Assembly (NCBI RefSeq): GCF_963678635.1 | Contig: NC_087069.1 | Location: forward strand, 6,491,472 to 6,555,471 | From: Symsagittifera roscoffensis | Lineage: Eukaryota > Xenacoelomorpha > Acoela > Convolutidae | Direction: 5' to 3' | Length of the DNA stretch: 64,000 nt | Shown here: positions 22,097-32,271 of the stretch, piece by piece | How the letters are laid out: the number at the start of each line of letters is the position of its first letter | How positions within the stretch are numbered: position 1 is the stretch's first letter | Position numbers and translations under genes: made by a program | The notes under the pieces: model-generated | What the model saw: only the letters and a program-made list of their open reading frames with translations | What the model was told of the DNA's origin: nothing | The model's database searches: none

Positions 22097-22676
22097 TGAA
22101 CAAATAAATTCACGCTTTACACCAGCCTCCGATTTAAAAATTGGAACATTTGTTTTAATACCCAATTTTAACACTCAAAAAGGAATTTCTAAAAAATTAC
22201 AACCCCTTTGTAAAGGACCATACCAAATAATTGCCAAACCCACTGATGTCACATATAAAATCACCGCCTCAGAACAAAAAGAAATTGTTCAACATCGAAA
22301 CAATCTATTACCTTATTACCCAAAAGAATACGCACTACGCGAAATAACTCAATTATATTCTTTCACAGGTTTAAAAGTTATTCAAAATAACCCACATACA
22401 GAAAATGAAGCAAAAGACCAACATGACATTCATCCCGAAAACCAAAATAAAAAATCAACTACAATAAAACACAATACAAAAAAGCTAGAAAAAAATATTC
22501 CCCAAAAAGAAAGAAAAAATAGAAAAATGACAGAAAAAATTATACCCCAAGAACAAATCGACATATCAGAACATAGAGAGTCATCACGACTTAGAAATCA
22601 ACCACGAAAAAACTATAAAACATTCATCCCACAATCTAAAATATTAAAGAAAGTTGAATTTCAAAAACAGTTTTAA
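22074..22676 (+). pseudogene. pol: Integrase C-terminal domain, copy 2, out of frame
   Basis: This is a 200-codon frame with the same protein sequence as 14830-15432: SH3-like tail followed by a basic low-complexity tail. The +1 offset from the integrase core is the same as in copy 1, so the frameshift predates the duplication. Confidence 0.7.
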
Positions 22677-23496
22677 TTTTACATTTAATAATCTTTGCAC
22701 CTCTGAAATATTTTGAACTTTCATTTTTCAAAATAACATGCTGACAGACACGAAACGATTCTAGTTCAAAATTAGCCAATAGGATTCATCCAATCCGTCA
22801 CCTTCTATAACTCTAACACAAACCAACTAGACGAAAGATATTAAACTCCAGGCATATCTATAACTATAATTTTGCGACCTCCAGGTCAAAAATAAGCAAA
22901 CCATTCCAACTTGACAACTAAAATAAATATCACCATAATATCATAACCCTCCCTTATCTAATAACCCAAAGATCAACTATATTTCCCCAACTCAGACCTC
23001 AAAAACCCCCCAAACAAATATGTTAAATTAGCCTAAAGTAAGAGAACGACCATTTTAATTAGCCTAAAGTATCAAAAACTCAAAAATACCCCAGATCACT
23101 TGACAAAAAATAATAAAGAAAAAGAAGACCTCCCGATCACCATAAAATTCGCCCCCAACAATTTTTCACAAAACTTAACCCACTTGTCAAAAAACCAATA
23201 AATAATTCGACCACACTTGAAAATTACCTCAAACAACAAAAAATATTCGATCGAGAAGCCATTTCTTAAATGCTCTTCTCTCGACCAGTCAACATAATTC
23301 TTAACATTCTCATAAACTTTTTAACGATATTTAAACTTTTAATCATATTTCTTTTTGATACCTTTGAAGCTTTTATAATAATCTTAATCATTTTTTGCAA
23401 TATTTTTTAAATTTTCTATTCCATAATTGAACTATACCTCCAACTTTCAAAAGCTATTGACTATATCCACAGGTACGATTCACAAAACTTATCTAA
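22677..23496 (+). other. Spacer between pol and membrane ORF, copy 2
   Basis: This spacer is a near-identical copy of 15433-16252. No coding frame was seen. The TTAGCCTAAAGTA pair and the possible splice acceptor CACAG (ends 23472) are retained. Confidence 0.45.
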
Positions 23497-23685
23497 ATGA
23501 TACGAACCATTTTTAGTAGAACCAATATTTTTTTACTATTTGTAACTTTTATAACATTTCTATCATCCCTCATCTTGACAATATGCAAATGTATAAAAAA
23601 AGCAATCATCACATTCACCCTAGCAACAATTCTCCTAATTCTTTTTCTAGAAGAATACTACAATAAACATAAATTTTTTCACTAA
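23497..23685 (+). CDS. Small membrane protein ORF, copy 2
   Basis: The 62 codons differ from 16253-16441 by one residue (Asp to Asn near codon 10). Both hydrophobic segments and the T6 run at the overlap with the next frame are kept. Confidence 0.4.
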   Translation: MIRTIFSRTNIFLLFVTFITFLSSLILTICKCIKKAIITFTLATILLILFLEEYYNKHKFFH

Positions 23686-24827
23686 AAGAAATAGATCAAA
23701 AACCATCAAAAATTGCTAACCAACAATCACACAGTCAGTCTTCACCGACATCATCCCAAGAAAACCCAACACCACCTACAACTACCCGAAACCCCCAAAC
23801 ATCTACACGAACTTCTTTCCAAGATAACCCCTATACCTTTGAAGAACGACACGCTCGCTTATCTGAACCACTAGAACCAGCTCAACGACAAGCACCTCTA
23901 AGTGAACCAACATATAACTTATACCCAACACTACCACAAGAATTAAGTAGAATACGAAATCTTAGTCAAAATCAAAATACAGTTGAAATACATAGACAAT
24001 TTATACATCCTCGACGAAACAGAAATTTTCAAACCCCCCGAGTTCATTTTGATATACCCCAATCCCCATCACAAAGTACTCCAGAAAACCCCATTGGGAT
24101 ATTACCAGAAACCCCTACGCTTCTTTCACAACATAGCACCTCAAGCTTACCCTCGGATTACTTAGGTTCAACACCAACATCTGAACAAATACGTGAAAAT
24201 CCCTTTAACCCCCCAAACCAAACATCACGACTACCATATTGGACAACACAATCATTCACACAAGGTAAACAAAATTTAATCAATGATACAATAGATAATT
24301 CTACGGATACAACAACATCCTCATCACTACCAGAAACATTATCACTACCATCAACACCATCAATAAGCCAGATTTCACCAACGCCTTTTAACTTAAATTT
24401 CCCAAATAACCTCGACGCTAGATATCGAGAACAATCATCAACAAATATTCCTTTAAGACTAGACTGGAATACATTCACAGCACCTCCATCATTATTTGGA
24501 CAACACCCAGAAAGTAACCGACTCCACAACTGGGCACTCAATAGACTGCAATATAGACAAGACATCCACGAAGACATTCGTGATCATAACATCCAAATAC
24601 TCCAACAAAATAGTCTACAATTAAAATTTGAAATCACGGTTAAACTAAACAACATTGCTCAACATCCCTACCCATTAAACCCACCAAATATAACAGCTCA
24701 ATCACTACCACCACCATTTATAACAACTGAAGTAATATACAAATACGACAGATATACCAAAAAGACAATTGGTTACATCACATTTTATAACCCATACTCA
24801 GGATTATCATACACATGTATATTCTAA
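23673..24827 (+). CDS. Met-less Pro/Ser/Thr-rich ORF, copy 2
   Basis: This is the same 384-codon frame as 16429-17583, again without an internal ATG. It has a few substitutions (Ala to Thr near 23814, Pro to Thr near 24289, Asn to Tyr near 24669) and no stops. Function unknown. Confidence 0.6.
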   Translation: MFSLKEIDQKPSKIANQQSHSQSSPTSSQENPTPPTTTRNPQTSTRTSFQDNPYTFEERHARLSEPLEPAQRQAPLSEPTYNLYPTLPQELSRIRNLSQNQNTVEIHRQFIHPRRNRNFQTPRVHFDIPQSPSQSTPENPIGILPETPTLLSQHSTSSLPSDYLGSTPTSEQIRENPFNPPNQTSRLPYWTTQSFTQGKQNLINDTIDNSTDTTTSSSLPETLSLPSTPSISQISPTPFNLNFPNNLDARYREQSSTNIPLRLDWNTFTAPPSLFGQHPESNRLHNWALNRLQYRQDIHEDIRDHNIQILQQNSLQLKFEITVKLNNIAQHPYPLNPPNITAQSLPPPFITTEVIYKYDRYTKKTIGYITFYNPYSGLSYTCIF

Positions 24828-26131
24828 AAACATTAATTTTTCTCCAACTCCTTTTTCTAGTAATCTCCAACCAGAACATAAATCCTTCCCCCCGCACATG
24901 ACCCCAAGATTTATTAGTAACACATTACGATTGTGAAGAAAATGAACAAAAAACACTACACAAATATGCAATAAATCAAGTATCACAAGGCGAAACAGAA
25001 CCACAAGCTATAGAAACTACCAATGTAATAGCGACACTTTATTCAAAAGCCCGAGCAACAACAGTTATAGGATATAAATTCACAGCAACCATTTCTGAAA
25101 AGAAAGTACATTGTTCACAAGTCTCAAATGGAAATAAAAACGACCACGAATCATTCTACCAGAGTAATATCGAACGACTTTTACATCTCAATCCCGAAGA
25201 TTGTAAAAACGAGTTACTCAGACTAAATATCACAAGAAATAAAAACACAGATAGAAAGTTCGTATATTTCCAAGTTTTTGCAGATTCTGTACATCAAGCA
25301 GAACTTGAAGGATATCAAGGACATATAAAACTAGATGAAAAATACCCATACAACGGCGCACACGGAAGATTTTTTTATGACATACACGATAAACACTGGA
25401 TACCACACATTGGTATAAATAACACATCAAACTGCAAAGCAGACACAAAAAATAAAGGATATCAAGAAATAATGTTTTTCGATTGGAAAATACAACTCGA
25501 AAAAATACACCTCACACGCGATTTATCTGAAAACACAATGATCTATCAAGGAATTAGATTACCTTGTAAAAACGATCAAGGCTATTGTGACCCTACAACA
25601 CGAACACAAGCAACAATTGTTTGGTTCCCCGAAGACACATGTACAACATTTCAAGTAGCAAAAATACACGCTCGAATGATAAAATTTCACAAAAAATATT
25701 TTATACAATCAATTCCATACGAACAAGTAAATCCATCACGAAAACAAAGTTCTAATTTTAATAACATACACAATATAGAAAATAAATTGACACGTTTTCA
25801 AATATATCAAGAAACAGAACTTGCATGTAAATACAGAAACCCACTTCACAAAACACAATACTCCGAAATATTAGTTGAATACGAAAAAAGATTCGACATG
25901 ACCACTGGAAAAATAAAAATCGACCCATACGCCACAAGTCATCCTATAAACGAAGGAACATCATATATACCAGTTAATTTTCAAAAAAGTAAAGGTCAAC
26001 CTGGTGGACATCTAAAGCCCCGTGACACTAGAAGCACACGTTTACAAGAATTATCACTAATGAATAGTACATATTTCGGTAAAATCCGCTACGATATTCA
26101 CTTAGATATGAAATTAGACCATATCAAGTAA
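24815..26131 (+). pseudogene. env: Env glycoprotein N-terminal half, copy 2 (chimeric end)
   Basis: Signal peptide from ATG 24815, in-frame TGA at 24899, then ectodomain to the tandem junction, as in copy 1. The last codons and the stop at 26131 are pol sequence. It cannot make a full glycoprotein because the membrane-proximal half is missing. Confidence 0.65.
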
Positions 26132-27153
26132 CATTACCTTTAGGACTTTTAGGATATTGCAAAACCAACGCTACGATATCACCAATGCATGAAAAAGCAT
26201 ACCGCTAAATAATATACTCCAGTTATTAGATATTTGTCAATCCACAATTCTTAATGAAGAATTATCCATAAATAATATAATAAGTAATGAAAAAAGAAAT
26301 ACAGATTATTTCACAAAAACCCCATATTTCAAACCTACATTCAACATAAATAACTATACAGAGGATCAACAGAAATTTTTAACAATGTTTAACTTCCAAC
26401 ATTCACAAATAACACAAGACGAATTTGATAAGTTAGCCAAACAGCTAATAAAATATTCATCAGTTTATGCAACATCCAAATTTGATGTTGGCAAAATCAG
26501 TTCATCACTACATCTCCCGTTAAAACCTGACGCAGTTTTCAAAAAACAAAGAGCAAGTAAAGTACCAATTCATTTACACGATAAAGTCAACAGATTACTC
26601 GATATTTTAGAACAATACAAAATTATCTCACCGGTAAACAAAGAAGAACAACCAAAAGGTAACACATTTATCAACCCGGTTATCATCCTAGCAAAAGGAG
26701 AATCATTAAAAATAGTTCTAGACGCTAGATATCTTAATTCACTAATAGACGAATCAAAATGCAATTGGCCTATTGAACCAATACAAGTTATTTTAACAAA
26801 AATCAACGGAAAATACTTTACAACCGCAGATATGAATAGTGCATACAATCAAATGCCACTAGATGAACAATCGCGACGCTTAACACAATTTGTTATTGGA
26901 AATCAACAATATGAATTCAACCGCCTCTTCTATGGAATATCCATAGGACCAGCAGCATTTTCAGCTTTTATGAGTAAAATTTTTAGACCACTAATACTCA
27001 AGAAAAACGCAATCACCTTTTTAGAGGATGTTTTTATGCAATCACAGACAAAAGAAGAAATGTTTAAGCACACGTTTACAAGAATTATCACTAATGAATA
27101 GTACATATTTCGGTAAAATCCGCTACGATATTCACTTAGATATGAAATTAGAC
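26120..27153 (+). repeat. Tandem unit 3, truncated by a deletion
   Basis: Pol sequence is copied up to about 27067 (inside RT) and then jumps to the env sequence corresponding to 18790-18875. After 27153 unique env sequence follows. The junction (ATGTTTAAGCACACG) has a 2-base overlap (AA). It reads as a deletion of about 6.2 kb from a third full unit. Confidence 0.88.
26385..27101 (+). pseudogene. pol: Truncated reverse transcriptase, copy 3
   Basis: RT sequence is identical to copy 2 through the FLED box (27018-27029) and QTKEEMFK. The frame then enters env sequence out of frame and stops after about ten unrelated codons. The thumb, RNase H and integrase regions are absent. Confidence 0.88.
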
Positions 27154-28461
27154 TACACAATTAGCCGAATTTTTCAAGAAATGTCACTCTCTGAATTAGA
27201 AACACTTCACCAACTATGCGAATTAGAAAGAACACAAATCTTACAATCACTAGCACTAGCAGTACTAAAAATACCCTACGCAGGATAATAACTATCAGGA
27301 AATAGATCAAATTTTTTAGACTACGAAGGAAACATTTTATGATTTTATACCTGTACCAAAAAAGTATCACCACTATATGTTTTTGAAGATAAACGATGCT
27401 ATAAAAGAATCCCTATCTTTTATAAGAATAAAGTACATTTCGTTGACACACTTTAAAGACGAACCTATTTCTGGGATAGCGCAGTTCCATGTGGATCAGA
27501 AAATAGCCACAATGTAGTACAACTGAACCCTGATGAAGATAAATATTACCTTCTTACCCCATACCCCACATTAATGCAATCACTCAAAAAATTTTCACCA
27601 GAAAGACTTAGAGCTATTGCTCGAAACCCAAATATCGACTTACAATCAATTGGAATATATTCAAAATCCGATATCCAACATCACATTAGAACACAACAAT
27701 TCCAAGAATTATTAACACAAATGGACACTATACAAAGACAATCAATTGACCAAAACTTACGCAAACTTGCCGAAACCGCAGGATTTGCAGATATTTATAC
27801 ACAAGATTATAGCGGATATTTTAAAGACATTAAAGACTATATATATCTAAACGGTGAAAAATACCGACCACCAGATATCTCACCTATAAATATTTTTAGC
27901 TTTGTTACACTAAAAAATGAAATTCTTGATTTTCTAGGATGGCCCTATTACATCTTAGAAAAGTTGACTATTCTATACGCAATGTTTAACTTTATATGAT
28001 TTCTTTTTTCACTTTTAAAAGGAATATATAACACATGTGCTATACACACACAAGTCAATAGACAAGCAAGTGTAGCACGCATACTATTTGCAGGATTCTT
28101 TGGAATTTTTTCATCATCAATAAACAAAATTCTTTTAGACGCACAAATAAAAGAATACAACACAAAAATAGCAACAAGACAGAACACATACGACGAAGAA
28201 CATAACAATGTAGAAATAACGCCTACAGCACCACAGTTACCACCCCTACCACATAACCATCCCTTATCCCTAGTCCCACGAAATTTTCGAATATTAGCAA
28301 TAACACATAATCCAAATTTCAGACCAACCATATCACAAAGTCCCATTCAACATATAATGACATATCATTCACAAGATGAAAATACATATGAACAAATTTT
28401 AGAACAACCCCATGCCACCGCTTTTCAGTCTCAAAATAATAATTTTTTTAGCCCACGATGA
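27066..28461 (+). pseudogene. env: Env glycoprotein C-terminal half, several stops
   Basis: From 27066 the env frame repeats the end of the ectodomain piece, then continues into new sequence from 27154 (SRIFQEMSLSELETLHQLC) to TGA 28459. Stops at 27286-27291 (TAA TAA), 27340 (TGA), 27454 (TAA) and 27997 (TGA) interrupt it without changing frame. Cys-containing segments (FYTCTKK, SAVPCG) lie before a heptad-like helical stretch near 27690-27790. A membrane anchor follows at about 27925-28020, with a second hydrophobic patch at 28066-28110 and a polar tail. Joined to its N-terminal half the ancestral protein would be about 880 residues. The stop overlaps the next ATG (ATGA). Confidence 0.65.
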
Positions 28462-30266
28462 GCCGACAACTTGGATCCCTACACCGCTCAAATTCCCACC
28501 CAACCAACCTCAACACTCCAATTACAATAATTCCACTTTTTGCTTTCCCGCCACCCGATTTCCCATCTAGTAATATAACATCAGGCATGAATTCAGACAC
28601 TAATTCACATATTTCTGTTTTATACTCCATTTCACAACTCAATAACCCTAATATTGAAAGCCCTGATGAATTTGCAGACTCTGAACCATCTCCATCTAAT
28701 AATTTTCAAACCAACTCCTCAATTTTTTCAACACCCCCTTTTCAACCAATCCCACCAAATAACCCACTCCCATCCATTTCTACACCCTCTTACGCTTCCC
28801 AAATCACCCCAACCTACTCTTCATTTCATTCAGACCGATCATCCAATTCTCCAGATACTCCCCAAATCTCCCAAGAACTAGATAATTTTATCACCCTACA
28901 ACAACAACCCTTCCACCTTGACACCCCCACTATAAATCAGATTTCATCTACAACAGAATCATCAAACCCACCTACCCCTACACTCTCTTCAGCTTATACC
29001 GCATCATTAGCACCATCATCCACACCCACCGAATCATCAAATAGCACTAATAGAGCTTATCGCACTTTCAAAAGAAAATTCCCCAACCATCCATTTCCAA
29101 CAAAACCAGGAACAGCCCGTGAATATATTAATCATCCAAATCACACTAACACGAAAGATTTTTTAACAATCACCCTACCTTCATTTCCACAGTACACTTT
29201 AAACACCCCTCATGACACTAACGACACACGTAGCTTTGTAGACGAACATGTTTTAATGCCTACACTTCATTGGACATCATATTATCATTTTACTAATCCA
29301 CTTTGCCTACCATTATCTAATACTCACATCGATATAGAAAGAAATCAAGATATGCTATACCGAGTCACCACACCACTAACACATAGACAATTTACTTATA
29401 TATGATATAAAAAGTCACTAAAAACATACACTGCACCCCGAGCTAACGAATATACGCTAGAATATTACGATCATAACATCATCCGAGCTAACCAAGACCA
29501 ATTTTTAGATGATGATCGCTTCGCTAACCCACAAATCACAGAAAAATTCTTCATCAAAACACCATATGTATTTACACTCAATATATTTGATCGCAAATTC
29601 GACCACGTCATTTCTGAAGCACTAACCGACATGCAAGCTTACGAAAGTTTTAAAGAAAGATTTCAATTATTTTCACTAACCTTCAATTTCCTTGCACCAC
29701 ATGAACGCGATTTGCACTGCTCACACGACATTATGTTACGCACTAAACAAACCCACACGTATACATACTATCGCTTCATACAAAATCATTTTGACCTGCA
29801 CACTCCATCAAGACAACCACACCACCGTTTTTAGTTTATTATCTCTAAATACACTTCACCATTTTTTCTTAACTTCACATATTGCATCAAAGATACTAAC
29901 CTTCACGGTATTCTTCGCAATTATGATCCCATAACCCAAATGTATATTTTTTGTCCCATCACGAACACCCTTAACGCAGAAGAATCAAGACCCTTCCTTA
30001 TCCCACATGAATTTATTCAACCTATAGAAATCCCAATATTAGAATTCATCCACAACACTAAATACAATCACAAACTATATAATCTCATCCAAAACACACC
30101 TTATGAGTTTGCAGTTGGCACTGAAAAACTAAAAACTATTAAAGCACTTCAATTGCTTTGGCCACTGCTTCAAACTAAAAACATCATCCGCATACTAGCA
30201 AAATTACTAACAAATTCCGACATAATACACGACATCTTCCCCCACGGTTTTTTCCCCGACGACTAA
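28458..30266 (+). pseudogene. ORF3: unknown protein of about 600 codons, two stops
   Basis: ATG 28458 overlaps the env stop in ATGA, a common coupling arrangement in compact genomes. The same frame runs to TAA 30264, broken only by TGA 29403 and TAG 29832. The first 200 residues are Pro/Ser/Thr/Asn-rich and likely disordered. From about codon 205 the sequence looks folded (YRTFKRKFPNHPF, LHWTSYYHFTNPL, FNFLAPHERDLHC). The end is helical (IKALQLLWPLLQ). No membrane segment or known motif was recognised. Such a gene downstream of env is not part of ordinary Gypsy elements. Confidence 0.6.
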
Positions 30267-31857
30267 CAGGTAAGTATAATTTATACATATTCTTCACTAA
30301 TAAATTCAAATTCAAAACTAACCATTCTTTATCCATGTTTCATTTAGATTTTTTGTCTTCATCCCACGATCATCTGCAAAAAACACAAAAGAAAAATAAA
30401 AAATAGAAAACCTATTCAAATTCTTCAAAACTCTATTAATATTTTGCACTAGATAAATTCAATAAAATTCATACCAATGTAGTAACTTAATTTATAAATT
30501 GTTTCCCCACAAGCAGTTAATTTAGTAATGATGAAAATTTGTAACTTAGTTTTTCCCCAAAACTAGCAGTAACATTGAAATTCTATGTAGTAAATTGATA
30601 AGACGAAAATGCAGTACTAACCTTTTGATATTTTCATTCACTCGCACAAGAATTCTATCCAAACTCGCACAGCTCGCCCACGAAGAGTTTTTTAAATAAT
30701 GAATTTCAGTTTCAAGTTTTCACACTCAACAACTCTAATACACGATAACAAGTTTCAAACTTTCCTTTAACCCGGTTGGAAAGGAATTATATACTAAACA
30801 AAACTAACCAACGCAGCTTACTAAACACCACAACACATAGAATAACAGCATGACTAAGAAAAGGAAACCATCGGTACCCAAACCGGATTAACCCAGTTTA
30901 AAACTGGATAATTTATTCTTTTGAAGACTATTATAAAGTCTAAGAAAGAAATAATAAAACACAAAAAAGTCGAAAGACAAACCCATACCAAAAACAATTT
31001 GATTTTTGAAAAAAGGACACAACCAACGAAAGATAAGAAAAACCACCACAAACCGACATAAAACGTTATCACATAACAGGACCTCTCACAGAAACCGCAC
31101 GAAATCAAACTCCCACTCCTGGCCTAACCAACCAGAGAGGACGTCCTGAGCATGCTCTATAGCCGGCCTAACCCACCGCGCTACATCCACGCTTTGTGAC
31201 CACACTTCTTTTTTTAATAAGAGGTACTCAAGGGTGAGTAACTCTTCAAAATAACCGAGCTAAAACAAAAAACTTTTGTGAAAACAAATAACCAAAATCA
31301 TAATTAAAACACTGAACTAATAAAAATTTTATAAAATGTAAATTATACCTCGCAGTATATAGATCAGCATACAACACCAAAGACGAACATCCAAAGACAA
31401 AATGACCCCACTACACTCGAAAAAGAATGGCCAACCACAATCAATATGCCGTCCACAATCACAACTCAAAGGATTTAGAGTACGACTTGACTTCGCAGAA
31501 AAGGACTTCATTGAACTAGACCAATGACCACCTCGATGTTCAAGTATACGTACAGATCCGAGTAACCAGGCATCCCCTCCACGCACAATCTCCACGCCAT
31601 TCCCAGACAAGGTCAAACACAAAAGAAGTTCTCTACATGAAACAGAAAAACCTGTAATAGCCAACCATTCTGAAATCAGATTTGAGTTTGTTGAGAAAAC
31701 CCAGTCGTTGTCATAAGAAGACACAACGATTGATCCTGGAACTTCTCTAACAAGAGAACCCAGAAGAAATATGATGTTCGCCAAATACCAACGTCCATCA
31801 TCCATCCTTTGAATTGCAGAAAGACAATTCTAAAAAACTCTGTAAAACCCGGATGGG
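30267..31857 (+). other. 3' UTR of the 27-kb element
   Basis: There is no plus-strand ORF of note. This 1.6-kb segment is also present, inverted, at 32-1453. The usual polypurine tract before the 3' LTR is weak (GGATGGG ending at 31857). A 158-codon frame is open on the minus strand at 31329-31805; in the related copy at 1-1750 that frame is destroyed, so it is not clearly a gene. A minus-strand frame at 30854-31108 is likewise open but unconvincing. Confidence 0.6.
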
Positions 31858-32267
31858 TGGAACCTGATCTAAACTACATTTTATGATTGGATAAATTAGA
31901 TATTTTACCTCTGTAAAGTATTTAATATTAACCAATCATGATCCATCTAACTAACAACCCACTTATTTGTAAGTGCTGAAATTACTTGTAATTTCAGCAC
32001 CAGAGAGATTTGAATTTAACTTAGAAATTAGTTGCCTCTCCAAGAGAACTTCAGCAGCCGCAATAAACCAGTATACCCTAGATCTATTGAGCCTAGCAGA
32101 GACTAGTTAAACAACCTGAGACTAGATAGTATAAGAGTAAGATTAGGATCGGTATTAGACTAAGAAGTTGCACGAATCTATCCGGCCGAAAATAAGATAG
32201 CGTGACGAGCAGACGGTGTACCCTATCCGAAATTACTCTATGAGTTAACCACATCGGACCTAACTCA
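31858..32267 (+). repeat. 3' LTR of the 27-kb element
   Basis: This 410-bp LTR starts TGGAACC and ends CCTAACTCA. It matches the 5' LTR except at about six positions and is followed by ATAT, the target duplication. Confidence 0.93.
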
Positions 32268-32271
32268 ATAT

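Larger units (their letters stand above)
18876..26119 (+). repeat. Tandem unit 2 (7244 bp)
   Basis: This is a second, almost identical head-to-tail copy of 11632-18875, with the same boundary sequence ATTAGAC/CATATCAAG at its right end (26119/26120). It shares with unit 3 the bases TTA at 19020 and AAC at 19763 where unit 1 has TAA and AGC, so units 2 and 3 are closer to each other. Confidence 0.93.
5260..32267 (+). mobile_element. Complete 27-kb env-bearing Ty3/Gypsy-class retroelement
   Basis: The two 410-bp LTRs (5260-5669 and 31858-32267) begin TGGAACC and end CTCA. They differ at about six positions by eye and are flanked by the 4-bp duplication ATAT (5256-5259, 32268-32271). A primer-binding site follows the 5' LTR. 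The internal order is leader, two pre-gag ORFs, gag with a zinc knuckle, protease (DSGA), RT/RNase H, integrase, membrane ORF, Met-less ORF, env glycoprotein, ORF3 and 3' UTR. A 7244-bp block is tandemly repeated; without it the element would be about 18.7 kb, already large for the class. The coding strand is strikingly A-rich and G-poor, as in several retroviruses. All genes carry lesions, so it is unlikely to be autonomous as read. Confidence 0.93.

Noticed and set aside
11632-26119. Two separate elements side by side rather than one element with a tandem block
   Set aside because: There is no LTR between the copies, and each copy starts inside pol and ends inside env.
5260-32267. Host use of TGA as a sense codon
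   Set aside because: TAA and TAG also interrupt the same frames, and the saposin gene and many Trp codons use TGG; decay explains the stops.
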